From Kingdonia uniflora (Eukaryota; Streptophyta; Magnoliopsida; Ranunculales; Circaeasteraceae), in assembly GCA_014058105.1 (NCBI GenBank), contig JACGCM010002394.1, forward strand, positions 2,294,001-2,358,000: a stretch of DNA of 64,000 nt, written 5' to 3'. The translations under genes were made by a program, and so were the position numbers. This document shows positions 1 to 10,164 of this stretch, in pieces. Numbering within the stretch: position 1 is the stretch's first letter; the number at the start of each line of letters is the position of its first letter. The notes beneath the pieces are model-generated. The model was not told where the DNA came from and made no database searches. It saw only the letters and a list, made by a program, of their open reading frames with translations.

Positions 1-329
1 AAGGATCAATGTTAGAGAAATAAGAGGGCGAGAGATATTGAAATTTGAAATCGGTGGAGATCTCGAGCCTGGAGGCGATAAGAAAGAAGAGTCGAGTGAG
101 AGGATTTCTTAACTCAGCTGGATCTAATTCTAACTTCTAATACCCTAAGGCCTAAACTGGGGCAGTTCAGGTATATCACCAAGCCAAACTTCTAACCCAA
201 AACCGATCCAATTTTATTTGGGTTTTATAGACTAGAAACTGAAACCGATCTGGCAGATCTCCAAAACTGGCCCAAACTGCCTAATTTGGATAAGTCCGAT
301 TTGGGTTCTCGGGTTCTATCTACAGCCCT
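1..329. mobile_element. Possible hAT-like or MITE element end inside the LINE
   Basis: LINE similarity on the minus strand stops at about 330, and the bases to its left are of a different character. On the minus strand this stretch starts TAGGGCTGTAGATAGAACCC, which resembles the terminal inverted repeats of plant hAT-type non-autonomous elements. No reading frame of note lies in it. The other end, and any 8-bp target duplication, would lie left of the window. It could instead simply be the host DNA next to a LINE whose 3' end is here, although I see no poly-A (poly-T on plus) at the junction. Confidence 0.3.
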
Positions 330-937
330 AGTCATATCCATTTGTAAAAAATATTGGTAGGAGCAGAGACTCTAATAAGGTTCCATACAGATTTGATAGT
401 AAATGAGCCAACAATGGTTAAAGACCAACATGGTTTATCCTGATCATGATTTAAGAAGTACTTTGCCAAAAACTCTATCCAAAAAGCAGGAAAAGAACAC
501 TGAAGCTTATCCAAATGCCAAATGCCTTCAGAGTCCAACACATCCTTAACAAGTATTTTTTGTACAAGATCTAGCCCAATAAGAGTGGAAAAAGAGCCTA
601 CTCATGTCCAATTATCTTGCCAAAATGATATATTGCTTATGCCTAATATAAAACCTATGTCGTTGTTCACAATTTTGAAGAAAAGCAACATGTTCTTTCA
701 AATCTTAGAAGCATAATTCATACCAATAAAAGAAGAGTTAGAGCTAGAATATCTCTTTTCATGAAATCTTACAAAGGTATTCCTTTTGTTGAAGTGCCCA
801 AAACTTCTTTCGAAGAAAATAACTTCTAATATCAATTAAACTTCTAACCTCGATACCCCCGCCCCCCATCAGGAGTGGGTATACAAAGCTTAACCCAGGC
901 AACCCATTTGTTTTTTGCCTTTCCTTCATAATGGCCC
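330..937 (-). pseudogene. LINE (non-LTR retrotransposon), 3' third: end of RT and zf-RVT-like region
   Basis: Read from 937 leftward, the minus strand opens with HYEGKAKNKWVAWVKLC. This is the segment that follows FFWG in plant LINE reverse transcriptases, and FFWG is found at the other side of Tat-1 (25869-25885), in frame across the insertion. Further on, 541 to 332 encodes DKPCWSLT and FTIKSVWNLIR, typical of the zf-RVT region at the end of plant LINE ORF2. Between them the frame is broken by many stops. The protein would have been the RT/endonuclease polyprotein that copies LINE RNA at the nicked target. Only a relic remains here, cut from its upstream parts by Tat-1. Confidence 0.8.
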
Positions 938-1636
938 TGTAGGGGCGTGATTTTGCAGAGGGGAAACCTTGCTCTTATACCATGAGAGTTACCTTCGACT
1001 TGGGGTTTTGATAAATATATAAGACAATAATAAACTAGATTACTGCACTAACATACTTGCGTGGAGTCCATGAATTGGGGTTCTCTACGACCTCTAGTGA
1101 GGATTTGAATAGAAGATAGTATAAATATTGACTTAGATGACAGTTTGAGCTAAGAGAAGGTTACAGGGAACTTGAAGGTAAGGTTAGGAGGGTTTTAGGC
1201 AAAGTTTTCTAACCCCTCCATAGTGTTCCCTTTTTTCTATTTATAGGAGATAGAAAAAAGGTGAGTCACCATGTGAGGTCAGATTACATGTATATCCCTT
1301 GGGGCTGCTATCCTGAATAAGAAGTCGGTTCTGACACTGTAGCTATTTGGCAGCTTGTTTCCTCTGTTCTGTTTGGTGAGCTAGCTGTCAAGTGTGTCTG
1401 CCTACAACCATGCATTACTATGGTCAAAGTAATTCAAGAATTAATGTTGACCGACTGTCTTTGGCTTCGGCTTCGACTTACTTCGATGATGCATTCGAGT
1501 ACTCGAGTATTTGATTAATCTTGGAAGGCTTCGTGGAATTTGATGTTGCCTTGATGCACTTCGAAGTTCTTGGTAAGCTTCGATGTAGCCTTCGAGTATT
1601 CGACTAGTACTTGAAGGCTGCGAGTAGACTACTACA
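938..1636 (-). repeat. Tat-1 3' LTR
   Basis: 699 bp, TGTAGG...CTACTACA on the plus strand, and it keeps TG/CA ends. The minus-strand TATA box is at 1238-1245 (TATAAATA). In its own direction it starts TGTAGTAGTCTACTCG, a start shared with the LTRs of Tat-2 and Tat-4. By hand count the pair differs at roughly one position in ten over the first 175 bases. Confidence 0.93.
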
Positions 1637-1651
1637 TTCGCCCCCTCTTAG
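1637..1651 (-). promoter_or_regulatory. Tat-1 polypurine tract
   Basis: On the minus strand the bases just before the 3' LTR read CTAAGAGGGGGCGAA, a purine-rich primer for plus-strand DNA synthesis. The same tract sits at 4056-4070 in Tat-2 and, slightly changed, before the 3' LTR of Tat-4. Confidence 0.85.
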
Positions 1652-1805
1652 CTAGTGCCTCAAAATTTGTTATAGGCGGCGCTTGCTGAGAAAAACTATT
1701 AGGTGTGGGAAGTTGGAACTTCGACTGGTATGAATGTGGGTAGTTCCAAGATCATTAATGATGATGATACTAATTAAGGAGAAAATTAATGTTCCTTAAA
1801 CAAGG

Positions 1806-2170
1806 TATAAATAGGGGAGAATTATGTTTAAGTACTGTTCATATTCTTCCCTGTTTAGTAAAGTAATGGAATGAACCCCAAACACTTACTATCAGCTAAG
1901 AATGGAGGAGAAAGATGCCAGAGTGAATGCCAAAACTATGGAAATGAGACAAAAGTTCTTTGGTGACTGAGATCCGAGGGTGCCAATGCTGGACTTGGTG
2001 GAGCTGGAGCTAGGAAAAATGATCCTCGAGGAATCATTCACTTTTTGGAGGGGCTAATGCAATGAGCCCTGCCGAGCGTGTCTCCGAGGTCTTATGTGGC
2101 AAAGAGGCTGGTGGATACTGAAGACGTTGTCAAGGCATGTCTATGGTACTGGAATAAGTGCCCTACATGT
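1806..2170 (+). pseudogene. Tat-1 small antisense gene (s1/s2 family) with TATA box, broken
   Basis: A TATAAATA box (1806-1813) is followed by ATG at 1866. The frame reads M-E-stop-TPNTYYQ, then QKFFGD-stop-DP, LDLVELELGKMI and FTFWRG, with stops at codon 3, after QKFFGD and after FWRG. It aligns along its length with the intact small gene of Tat-2 (4316-4723: TPNTRYQ, LKFFGQHDL, PDLVEVGAGELI, YVYLWGKL), but its tail looks more like the second small gene (s2). It lies on the strand opposite to Tat-1 gag-pol. Function unknown. Only one small gene is seen in Tat-1, where Tat-2, -3 and -4 have two. Confidence 0.75.
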
Positions 2171-3296
2171 AAATAGAGGGGTACTTCGGTATTGTGGGTG
2201 GGTTTGTAGAGTGGGACAATTATTTTATCTTGTGCTGTTGTATTCCTGCCTTTTTTTTTATATGAAATAAGGAATTAGTGAACGACGTGTTTAAGTATAA
2301 TAGTGGTAGGTAGTGTAGGTCGATCATAAAGTAGGTGCGGTTATGCTTCGATATAAAAATAAATGGCAATCAATAGTAATAAAATTTGAGTCTTCGGTAA
2401 GAAAGAAAATCATTGATCGATGGTAGAAAGGTTAAAATATGGTCGAGGGTACAAATATGATTGAGCTTATATGATGGCTCAGAGAGTGAGGGTATGTGAG
2501 GTTTCAAATGCAAAGACTGACAACCAAAATGATAGAGGTAGCTGGGGGGATACTGTTCATGGGGCAGTATGCCAGGGAATATCATAATTATGTCTTCTCG
2601 AGTATAGGAATGGGGTGGAAGCCACGTGCGGGCTAGTTAACGTTGATGTGGCAGGCTCAGATAGGGTATCAGGAGCCTGTTATCGAAGGCATGACCATAT
2701 AAAGTCGTTGGTTTTGAGAGGGAATCGAGGGTTCGAGAGAATGAGGAAAATTCTTTATTTAGGAGAAATGTTGCACGTACGCACGTGCGTATAAGTAGGG
2801 GCAGTTTGGTAAAAAACACAGTACCTAAAAATGGGAGAAGGACTGGGGTAGTGGTAATGATGATGGCTGTGAAAACTGAGGCAGTTTTGGCGGCTGTAAT
2901 TAAAGAGGGGAGAGAAAGAGGGAGAAACCAATACTGTTTCTAATTAAATAGAGAGGGGCACATGCAAGAGAGAAAACTACCATTGCAGCTGTTGGATTTG
3001 TTCTAGAGAAATAAGTAGGAGACGTCATTGTAAATGTTGGTTTCATCTTTGATACATTCAATGTCATCAAATAGGTATGCCTTTTGAGCATCTGTTAGAT
3101 ATAAATGTCCTCTCTTTGTATTTTCTTTTGGATCTTGGGTGGGAGAGGGGATAAGTGTTTGCTGAGACGCTGGTAATGGTATAACTGGGGTGGGGCATAA
3201 TAGATGAGGCTGAGAAGTCTGGCAAAGTTCTGTGAATTTAAAGAGCAGAGGGGGTAGTAATCGAACATTCTGCTGTATGATGGCCGATGAGTGAGG
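2171..3296 (+). other. Tat-1 spacer, promoter and leader of the main antisense gene (aG)
   Basis: No protein of note. The right part aligns with the promoter/leader of aG in Tat-2 (about 6380-6600). The TATA position is weak here (TAATTAAAG, about 2897), and a splice donor AATAG/GTATGC is at 3075. The matching acceptor (TTTTGTAG, ending 16663) is on the far side of Tat-2, so Tat-2 landed inside this leader intron. Minus-strand frames in this stretch are not supported by any homology. Confidence 0.6.
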
Positions 3297-4055
3297 TGTA
3301 GGGGACTAACTTCTTAAGAAGGGGAAGTCGGCTCTTACACCACGGGGTTAATCTTTTATCATAGGAAGTCAAGTATATAATCTAGAATTCAAATAATCTA
3401 TAGATAATATACTAGCGTGGAGGCCTAGAATGTGATTCTCCACGACTTCTGATGAGTATTTTTAAGAGTGCTTATATTTCTGTCAAGTAGTCGAAGGATC
3501 GATTACTGGGTTTTAGAAGGTGATCAAAGGTAAACCATAAGGGATCAGGGGATAGAGTTTGTAACCCTACCTTGGTTCTCCATCTCTCCTATTTATAGAA
3601 CATAAGAAGTGCCGAGTCACCAAGGTTAGGACACATTACAAGGGTACCATCCGGATATCGAGTGGGTATCCCAGAGACGGTATAGACGCTAAAAATGTTG
3701 GAACTGTAACTATAACAGCTGTTGGGTCTATTTTTGTACTCTGACACTGTAGTAGTTGTTGGGTCTACCATTGCAGCTGCAAGGACCAGCAACGCCGCCA
3801 TCTTGACTAGTGAGTTGGCTGTCTGTCCTGTCATACTTTGACCATGTATGGATATGGTCGAAGTGTTTCTACTGCGATGTGGAGTTCATCTTCGGGGATT
3901 CTTCAGAGTCGAGGCTTCGTCTTTGGATAATCTTCGAATAATCAATGTATGGGAGACTTGTTTAAGGATTGGATGGGCTTCGAGGTATTCGAGTAGGCTT
4001 TGAAGTAGTCTTCGAGTGTTTGACTGGGGTAGAAAGCTGCGAGTAGGCTACTACA
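3297..4055 (-). repeat. Tat-2 3' LTR
   Basis: 759 bp, TGTAGG...CTACTACA. Minus-strand TATA box TATAAATA at 3590-3597. It contains a motif shared with the Tat-4 LTRs (CATATCCATACATGGTCAAA and GACAGACAGCCAAC on the minus strand). Confidence 0.93.
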
Positions 4056-4070
4056 TTCGCCCCCTCTTAA
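4056..4070 (-). promoter_or_regulatory. Tat-2 polypurine tract
   Basis: Minus strand TTAAGAGGGGGCGAA, directly upstream of the 3' LTR. Confidence 0.85.
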
Positions 4071-4226
4071 CAAGGGTCTCGAAAATAGGTGCAGAGACAT
4101 TTGCTGAGAAAACTGTTTGGCATTGGAAGTTGAGCGGTTTGACTGTTGGTTTTTGGGGGATGTAATAAAAGAGGGTAATAAAGAAATGTTGGTGGTTATG
4201 GAGTAATAAAGGAGTTTAGATGGGAC

Positions 4227-4234
4227 TATAAGTA
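4227..4234 (+). promoter_or_regulatory. TATA box of Tat-2 small antisense gene s1
   Basis: TATAAGTA, about 85 bp before the ATG at 4316. The homologous gene of Tat-4 has TATAAATG about 81 bp before its ATG. The upstream ATG at 4241 lies too close to this box to be in the transcript. Confidence 0.55.
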
Positions 4235-4315
4235 TGGGTTATGAGGGTACGAACACTGTATGATCCTCTTCTATTTCACTCTTTGCTCCTTCCTCTGCAT
4301 TTCTTAAAAGCCGTT

Positions 4316-4723
4316 ATGGATACCACACCAAACACTCGTTATCAAAAAAGGATGGGATTCGCCCGAGATCGTCGCATTAGGTGGAATACTACTGAATTGC
4401 ATTTGAAGTTCTTCGGTCAACATGATCTGGAGTGGGACATGCCCGACCTAGTGGAGGTAGGAGCTGGAGAGCTCATCAATGGGGAGTCTTATGTTTACCT
4501 TTGGGGGAAACTAAAGTTTCATTTTATGACTACTGAGAAACGCTGCCTCTTCCTGGTGGCTTTGGCCGAGTGTCTCATTTGTGCAGAAAAAGATATGGAG
4601 AAGCAAGGCTCTGCGAGTGGAACTAGCCCGTCTGAAAATAAGGCAGGTCCTGCTTGTAACGGTGGCGAGGTGGTGATGATTGGGCGTTTTTCTATAGGAC
4701 TATATTTTGAAGATTTAAATTGA
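4316..4723 (+). CDS. Tat-2 small antisense gene s1, intact, 135 aa, function unknown
   Basis: An open frame of 135 codons on the strand opposite to gag-pol, between the polypurine tract and s2. I chose the ATG at 4316 because the protein start MDTTPNTRYQK is shared with Tat-4 (45223) and, broken, with Tat-1 (1866), and because it lies at a normal distance from the TATA box. Visible blocks are FARDRR, LKFFGQHDLEWDMPDL, GELINGESYVYLWGKL and TTEKRCLFLVALAE, then a Ser/Gly-rich tail. There is no membrane segment and no known domain that I recognise. The block F-G-x(2)-D-L...MPDL...YxWG is shared with s2 and with the Tat-3 copy. It is the only member of this family in Tat-2 without a stop, while the neighbouring polyprotein is full of them. 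Confidence 0.7.
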   Translation: MDTTPNTRYQKRMGFARDRRIRWNTTELHLKFFGQHDLEWDMPDLVEVGAGELINGESYVYLWGKLKFHFMTTEKRCLFLVALAECLICAEKDMEKQGSASGTSPSENKAGPACNGGEVVMIGRFSIGLYFEDLN

Positions 4724-5233
4724 TGTTCTGATGATCTCTGTAGTATTTTGTGTAATTGTATTAGGATGTTTCCTCTGATTTTGTATTTTGAAGTGATGCA
4801 ATGAGAAGAAACGTTGCTGAAATTGTGTGTTTGTATCTGATAAACCATGTATGCGAATAGATTATAGGCGTGGTATCGAGCATGTCTCTTCGAATGATAA
4901 CATGTAGAAATTATTTTCTTCAGGAAAAAATTAAATTCGAGTTGTAATGTGCTATTTGTGGAAATAGGTCAGTATTCGATTACAAAGAGTACTTGAAGCT
5001 CGAGGTTTGTGCCATAGGTGTTGTTAGAGGAGGTAAAAAAGAAAAGGGTTCGATGGTTCGAGACTAGTGATGGATCGACTGTAAGTCCTCGGGAAAGAGG
5101 GTTGAATACGCATGCAGATGAAACAGTTATGTCTGGGAAGTTGGGAAGTTCAGAGTGTTGATTTTTCAAGGAGAGGAATTGAAGGCCGTAATGAATGTAA
5201 CTTGGTATTAGTGAATGCTTCAAATGTACCTTC
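4724..5233 (+). other. Spacer between Tat-2 s1 and s2
   Basis: AT-rich 3' flank of s1 and 5' flank of s2. I see no frame supported by homology and no repeat. Confidence 0.5.
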
Positions 5234-5638
5234 ATGTATATAATGGGGTGTTGCGAGGAGAATTTCTCATATTTCTTCTTTCTTCTGAACATAATTTCTT
5301 CTTCTTCGTCCCATAATAGCGGCAGTTCTTCCAAGGCCAAGCAGCAGGACCGGATTGCGGTAAAGGCTATTCGAGTGCGGGAAAAGACGTTGGAGCTGAA
5401 ACGGAGGTTTCTTGGCGATCAAGATATCGACGCGGAGATGCCGGACCTATTTGAAGCGGAACCCGGGGAACCCATTGCTGGAATGTCCTTTGTGTATTGT
5501 TGGGGGGTTCTTTAGATGATGAGTCCGTTTTCGGGCCATCGGTTGTCCTTGTTAGAATCATTTGTAGAAGAGATGGTGGAGCAGGAGGATTCTGCTGCTG
5601 AGGCAAGGAGCGAGGAGAAGCGTCCTGATGATAAATAA
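5234..5638 (+). pseudogene. Tat-2 small antisense gene s2, one stop codon
   Basis: TATATAAT at 5237-5244 is the likely TATA box, so the true start must be further right. The aligned start of the intact Tat-4 copy (ATGGCGGCAG) reads ATAGCGGCAG here, which suggests start-codon loss. The body reads LGDQDIDAEMPDLFEAEPGE, then FVYCWGVL and a TAG at 5513 where Tat-4 has CAG. Open frame then resumes (MMSPFSGHRLSLLESFVEEM, acidic tail) to TAA at 5638. Function unknown. It is a paralogue of s1, sharing the FLGDQDxD-MPDL-E-GEPI-YxWG pattern, but has a different C-terminus rich in Glu and Asp. Confidence 0.7.
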
Positions 5639-5789
5639 GGGCTTCTTGCTGGTTTGTTGAGTGTTTAAGATGGGTATAGAAGGTTATTTGTATTTTATCT
5701 TTGGATTGTACTATTTTGATCTATTTTGAATGAAATTGGGAGCTACTAATATAACTGTCGAATTATTTTTCAGTACTGTGTGCAAGTAG

Positions 5790-5975
5790 TATTTTGAATA
5801 CTCGAAGTAACATTTCGAATTATCGAAGTAACATGTCTGAACTATCGAAGTAGAATGTCTGATCTGCGTATAAGTAAAATTCTGAACTGTCAAAGTAAAA
5901 AGTGTGATATTCAAAATAAAAGTCTGATCTGTCAAGGTAATAAAGACATAACATTCTGAGCTGTCAAATGTGTTG
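5790..5975 (+). repeat. Degenerate short repeats, TATCGAAGTAACATGTCTGAA type
   Basis: About seven imperfect copies of a word of some 20-30 bp built from TCGAAGTAA / TCTGAACTGTCAAAGTAA follow one another in the spacer between s2 and the aG promoter of Tat-2. I do not see the same array in the other elements. Confidence 0.55.
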
Positions 5976-6430
5976 TAGATCGAATGTTTGATATATTTGG
6001 AAATCGAACTTAAGGTTATCTCTGGATGATTGTTCGATACACGGTATAGTCGATTACTCATGTACGAGAAGTTTGTGTGTCAAAGGTGTGTTGGATTTGT
6101 GTGAACGATCTGGCAGCCCAGACAGCTGGTCTGTCAGGATGGTATGTGCTCCTGGGGCAGTGCGCCATGCATGTAATCATGATTTTTTGCTCGTTTTATG
6201 GAAAAAAGTGTGATGAGATGTTGGGACCTGACAGGACGGCTTCGAGTGAGGGTTAGATGTTTTGAGTGACTTTGGGGTTACATCTAATTTTGAGTGAGCG
6301 TGGGATTCACACGTGAGGGGAATGGGGGGTAAATTGGTCCAAACCAATCTCAGCCGATAAGCGAGGGTTGTGGGGGTGTGGCAGTAATAGTGGTTTGGAA
6401 ATCGAGGCAATTTTGTTATTCCGAGGAGGA
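5976..6430 (+). other. Tat-2 spacer upstream of aG promoter
   Basis: No gene seen. The right part (GGTGTGGCAGTAATAGTGG to GAGGCAATTTTG) aligns with Tat-1 around 2850-2900 and with Tat-4 around 43200, so this is conserved promoter-proximal DNA and not random filler. Confidence 0.5.
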
Positions 6431-6438
6431 ATATATAT
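6431..6438 (+). promoter_or_regulatory. TATA-like box of Tat-2 main antisense gene
   Basis: ATATATAT about 160 bp before the leader-intron donor (GTATG, 6596). Tat-4 has TATATAAG about 145 bp before its donor. Confidence 0.45.
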
Positions 6439-8782
6439 GTGGGGGAAATAACCAAAGGTACTGTTCATTGAGAAAAACCAGAGAGTGAGAGGAAGAGGAC
6501 GTACACCATTCTTACGTGAAGCTTAGGAGAGATTACTGAAGTTATTTCTGGATACCAACTGATTTGCTGTTTTGATTGTAATTCTGCTAACTCAGGTATG
6601 TCGATTGATATCTATCTATTTTTGTTTGAGTGTGCCTTCTTTATCTGTAAGTAGGATCATCTGGGTTTGTAGTTCAGAGGTTATAATTGAGGATGGGGGG
6701 AATTCACGAGTCTGGGTTCTATCCTATTTTAGGATTTTGAGGGTATTGACAGAAGGACTGGGTTTAGGATCGAGTTTTTGACTGTGTTTGTATCTGTTGG
6801 TGTGGGTAGATGAAAAATGAGTTACTGACACATAATTGTCGAATGTATCGATCTAATTGCGTGCCTCTTCATCTATAGGATAAGATGTGTACCCGTCGAG
6901 GTTTGAGAATGAGGCTGATTGATAAGGAAGTCAAAGAAAATGAGGCTAGTATTTTGGGTCATGCTCCGGTGGATGAGGGCAGCAACTTAGAACTATTAGA
7001 TGTTGTAATCGATGCCCCGTTAGCCGTGGTGGTGCCGGCAGGTGGGGTTTCGAGTACTAGACGTCGTAAGGCGGTGGCGACTGAGGATAGTGATGAGGAA
7101 GAGATAGGGGGAGGGGAGAGAAACATGGGTAATGCTGGACCTTTGAGTGTTGAGAGGGATGAAGGGGAGCAGGGTGATCGCAGTGGGGATTTGACTGAGT
7201 CTGATGAGGATGTTGTCCCTGTTTTGGCTAAAGATTAGCAGAGAGTAAATTGATTTACATCCAAACTGGAGCTATCGATGGTGGGGATAATGTTATATGA
7301 AGTAGGAACGGGGTGGACTTTCAAGTCGAACCAGCAGGAGGGTTTAATGGCATATAGGGGCAAAAAATTGATTGGGAATTTAACTTCCTCTTCGATGGCT
7401 GGTGAAGGAAGTGTTAAATTTTTGGGAAGTTTCCCCGGTTCAAATGAATGGAAATTTTTACGAGATGATAAGGGCAATAGAGGGCATGAATATAAAATTT
7501 AGGAGTGAAAAGAGGGGATTAATTGAGTGGTACGATGTTGTAACATTCTGCGCGAGGTAGGCAAACCAGAATACAGGCACGTACCACATCCAGTGTCACC
7601 CATAGAAGTCCTGGTTGCTTGATCTGTGCTCGATGGGCTGAGGGTGGAATAAAGATTTAGTTGTGGTACAGGGTAATTTTGATAATGTCGAATGGGAGGG
7701 CTCTTACAGGTTACATCATAAAGTTTATAACCCGAGTAAGTTTTCTGTCGAAGATGTTTTTGATGTGTTGCTCAAATAAACTGTGATTATATTTATGTTT
7801 TCTGTAGGTCCGACTAACCGGCCATGGGAGAATCCGAGGGATTATATTCACCCTTTACGTCAAAGCCATCAAAGATGAGGGGAGGCGATGGTGTTTCAAA
7901 GGTAGTCAAAGGTATAGAGGAGGATAATTTAGCAAGAAAGGTTCAGTATGTTCCAAAGGTGAAGAGGGCGGCGAAGCAGATGATGCCAGTACCCGAAGTG
8001 GCTAGTGAAGCTTCGAGACTGAGGCCGAGACAGGTACCAATACAGGCTTAGAAGGGGAAAGGCAAGGTTGTTCCTGAGTCTCCGAGGGTACAACAGGTAA
8101 AGTTAATGCAATTCAAAAGGGGTAGGGCACTGGGGGAAGATGAGGGTGAAAAGATGATGGAGGCTAAGCGAGAAGAATAGGCTCTAGCCAAGGCTACTTC
8201 GATGGCAGAACTCTAGGATGCTGAACTAGACGAGGCTTCTAGGCGGATGAAGAAGAGTATGTATCAGTTAACTGTCTATTATTGTTTGTGAAATTCTGAA
8301 ATTTCCTAAGTGCTTCATGCTGCGAGAAGTACTGGTAGCTCGAATACTTTAGCAGACGGATGCTTGGGCACAATCATTCAGCAAGGCAGTGAAAGTAGGA
8401 AAGAGGAGGTTATAGGAGGTGATTGATAGTCTGGAGCTTTCTCGGGGGACAGAAGCATTGTTGTTGTCTGATAATAATAAGTTGAAGTGAGATCTGGAGG
8501 CTATCAATGATGCATTCTAGAAGAGACTGGAGGGTCAAAGTTTAAATCATGAACAAGTGCTGAGGTCGAAGTTTGTTGATCATGAGAAGGAAAAAGAAAG
8601 CACTAAAAGAGCGTTACCAAGCACAATATGATGTTGAAGTTTCGAATAATGTTAGGATGAAGGAGTTTATAGAGGATATGAGGTTTGATCCTACAACTCT
8701 GCAATGCTTTCCTGATACCCAAGATCCTGTTATTAAAGATACTTTTCAGACCGAAGGGATAGAGGTGGATGTTGCTGATTGA
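6439..8782 (+). pseudogene. Tat-2 main antisense gene aG (spliced, broken)
   Basis: Exons inferred from splice signals shared with Tat-1 and Tat-4: leader exon to 6595; intron 1, 6596-6878 (GTATGT...CTATAG); ATG at 6885, six bases after the acceptor; exon 2 to 7735; intron 2, 7736-7807 (GTAAGT...TCTGTAG); exon 3; intron 3, 8268-8352, whose donor GT now reads TT; exon 4 from CAGACGG to TGA at 8782. The protein starts MCTRRGLRMRLIDKEV, has an acidic run (TEDSDEEE), then a central region with GTYHIQCHP and GWNKDL, a basic region (KGKGKVVPESPRVQQ), and a coiled-coil end closing in QAQYD...FIEDMRFD. Several in-frame stops, the first a TAG near 7236. The middle resembles in layout the plant 'putative gypsy type transposon' domain (PF04195). 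Function unknown. Confidence 0.7.
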
Positions 8783-9249
8783 GGTGTTGGAGGTGGTGTG
8801 GAGGCTCCTGTGGTCGAAGGTATTGTTGCTGCAACTGCAACTGATGTGGTCGCCGATGGTGCAGGGTAGAGACCTTCGAATGTAGGAGCTGAAGGTGTTA
8901 GTACTGAAACACCTATTGGGGGAGAAGATGCAGCCATGCCAATTTGAGGTATTTGTACTGGAGTGCCATGCCTATTTTTTCTAATTTCCTGTTAGGTCGT
9001 AATGTTTGAACGATGTTTATCTTTCGTTGGAGTTGATCTTTGAACTTGTGATTGACTTGAGTTGTTATTCTGAATTTGACTTGTACTGTACTGATTTTGT
9101 TTGGTTTGTAGACTGTACTTAAGATTGATTTGTGTGACCTTGATCTGTATTGAATTGTTGTACTAGATTCTTGATGTTTGTTCTAAACATGATATGAATT
9201 GAGCTTTGTTGAAACTGCCTCTCTGATATTTATTATTCTGAAACTTCTT
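8783..9249 (+). other. 3' flank of Tat-2 aG
   Basis: A short Gly/Ala/Val-rich frame (to TAG near 8868) may be an extension of aG. The rest is T-rich, with GATTTGTGTGACCTTGA-like words, and is likely the 3' UTR of the antisense transcript. No other feature seen. Confidence 0.4.
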
Positions 9250-10130
9250 GCATGTGGTGGGATTTAAGATATTTTTGTATACATGTATTTGCGTATGTAG
9301 TAACTGTCAAATGATTGTAGAGTGATCAAACCTTGGAGAACGTCGAGATGGTTCTGATAATTTGCTGAACATCGAAGGCCTAAGCCACAACGATGTAAGA
9401 TTTGGTCGCCCCCAACGCATTCTCGAGGGTACGGCCACTCGACCTCTCGTGCCCCTCGAGTCTGCTCGAATGTTGGGAGTTTGAAAATTTTCAAGGTCGC
9501 CCTCGAGTATCAGTCAGGCCGAGGTTGACATGATACTTAGAGGAAATCCAGAAATTTACTAAACTTCGAGGGCCTGAGCCACAACGAAGCGATATATGTG
9601 TACTGTCAACGCATTCTTTAGGGTCCGATCTTTCGACCATTCGTGCCCCTCGAGTCTGCTCAAATGTTGGAAGCTTGAAAATTTCAAGGTCACTCTCAAG
9701 TATCAGTCGGGTTGAGGGTTCGCGTGATACTTAGAGAAAACTAAGAAATTGACTGGACTTAAATTGCTTAAACCGAATCGAAGCATAACTGTTTGCCTCT
9801 AATAGATTCTCGAGTGTCCGATCTATTGGCCATCCTTGCCCCTCGAGTTTGCTCGAAATTAGGAGTTTGCAAAATTGCAAGGTCGCCCCTAAGTATCAGT
9901 CGGGTCGAGGATTGACATGATACCAAGCCAAGAATTCACTGGACTTTGACGGCTTTGGGCCTGGTCAAAGCATATCTGTTCGTTCCCAATGCATTCTCGA
10001 GGGTCCGGTCTATTGACCATCCTTCCCCCTCGAGTTTGCTCGAAATTGGGAGTTTGAAAAATTTCAGGGTCGCCCCCAATTATCAGTCGGGTCAAGGGTT
10101 GACATGATACCTAGGGTCAACCATAAAATT
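9250..10130 (-). repeat. Tat-2 tandem repeats, about 190 bp period, four units
   Basis: The anchor word GCATTCTCGAGGGT (or variants) occurs at about 9417, 9611, 9808 and 9992, giving periods of about 194, 197 and 184. Each unit contains CCCCTCGAGTxTGCTCGAA and AAGGTCGCCC..AGTATCAGTC. The block sits between the integrase end and the end of the antisense gene. The same family occurs in Tat-4 (39404-40010) and, more diverged, in Tat-1 (19005-19445). Confidence 0.85.
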
Positions 10131-10164
10131 TCTTGGAAAACAAGAGACGAAGTTTAGAGGAGGA

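Noticed and set aside
2370..3091. Three minus-strand frames of 60-71 codons in the Tat-1 spacer
   Set aside because: They lie over the promoter and leader of the antisense gene, show no recognisable motifs and are not kept in Tat-2 or Tat-4.
4316..5638. s1 and s2 as an envelope-like gene
   Set aside because: They are antisense to gag-pol, have no membrane segment or signal peptide, and are too short.
9250..10130. Repeat-spacer pattern as a CRISPR array
   Set aside because: Units of about 190 bp are similar along their whole length, and the DNA is plant retrotransposon; this is a minisatellite in a 3' region.
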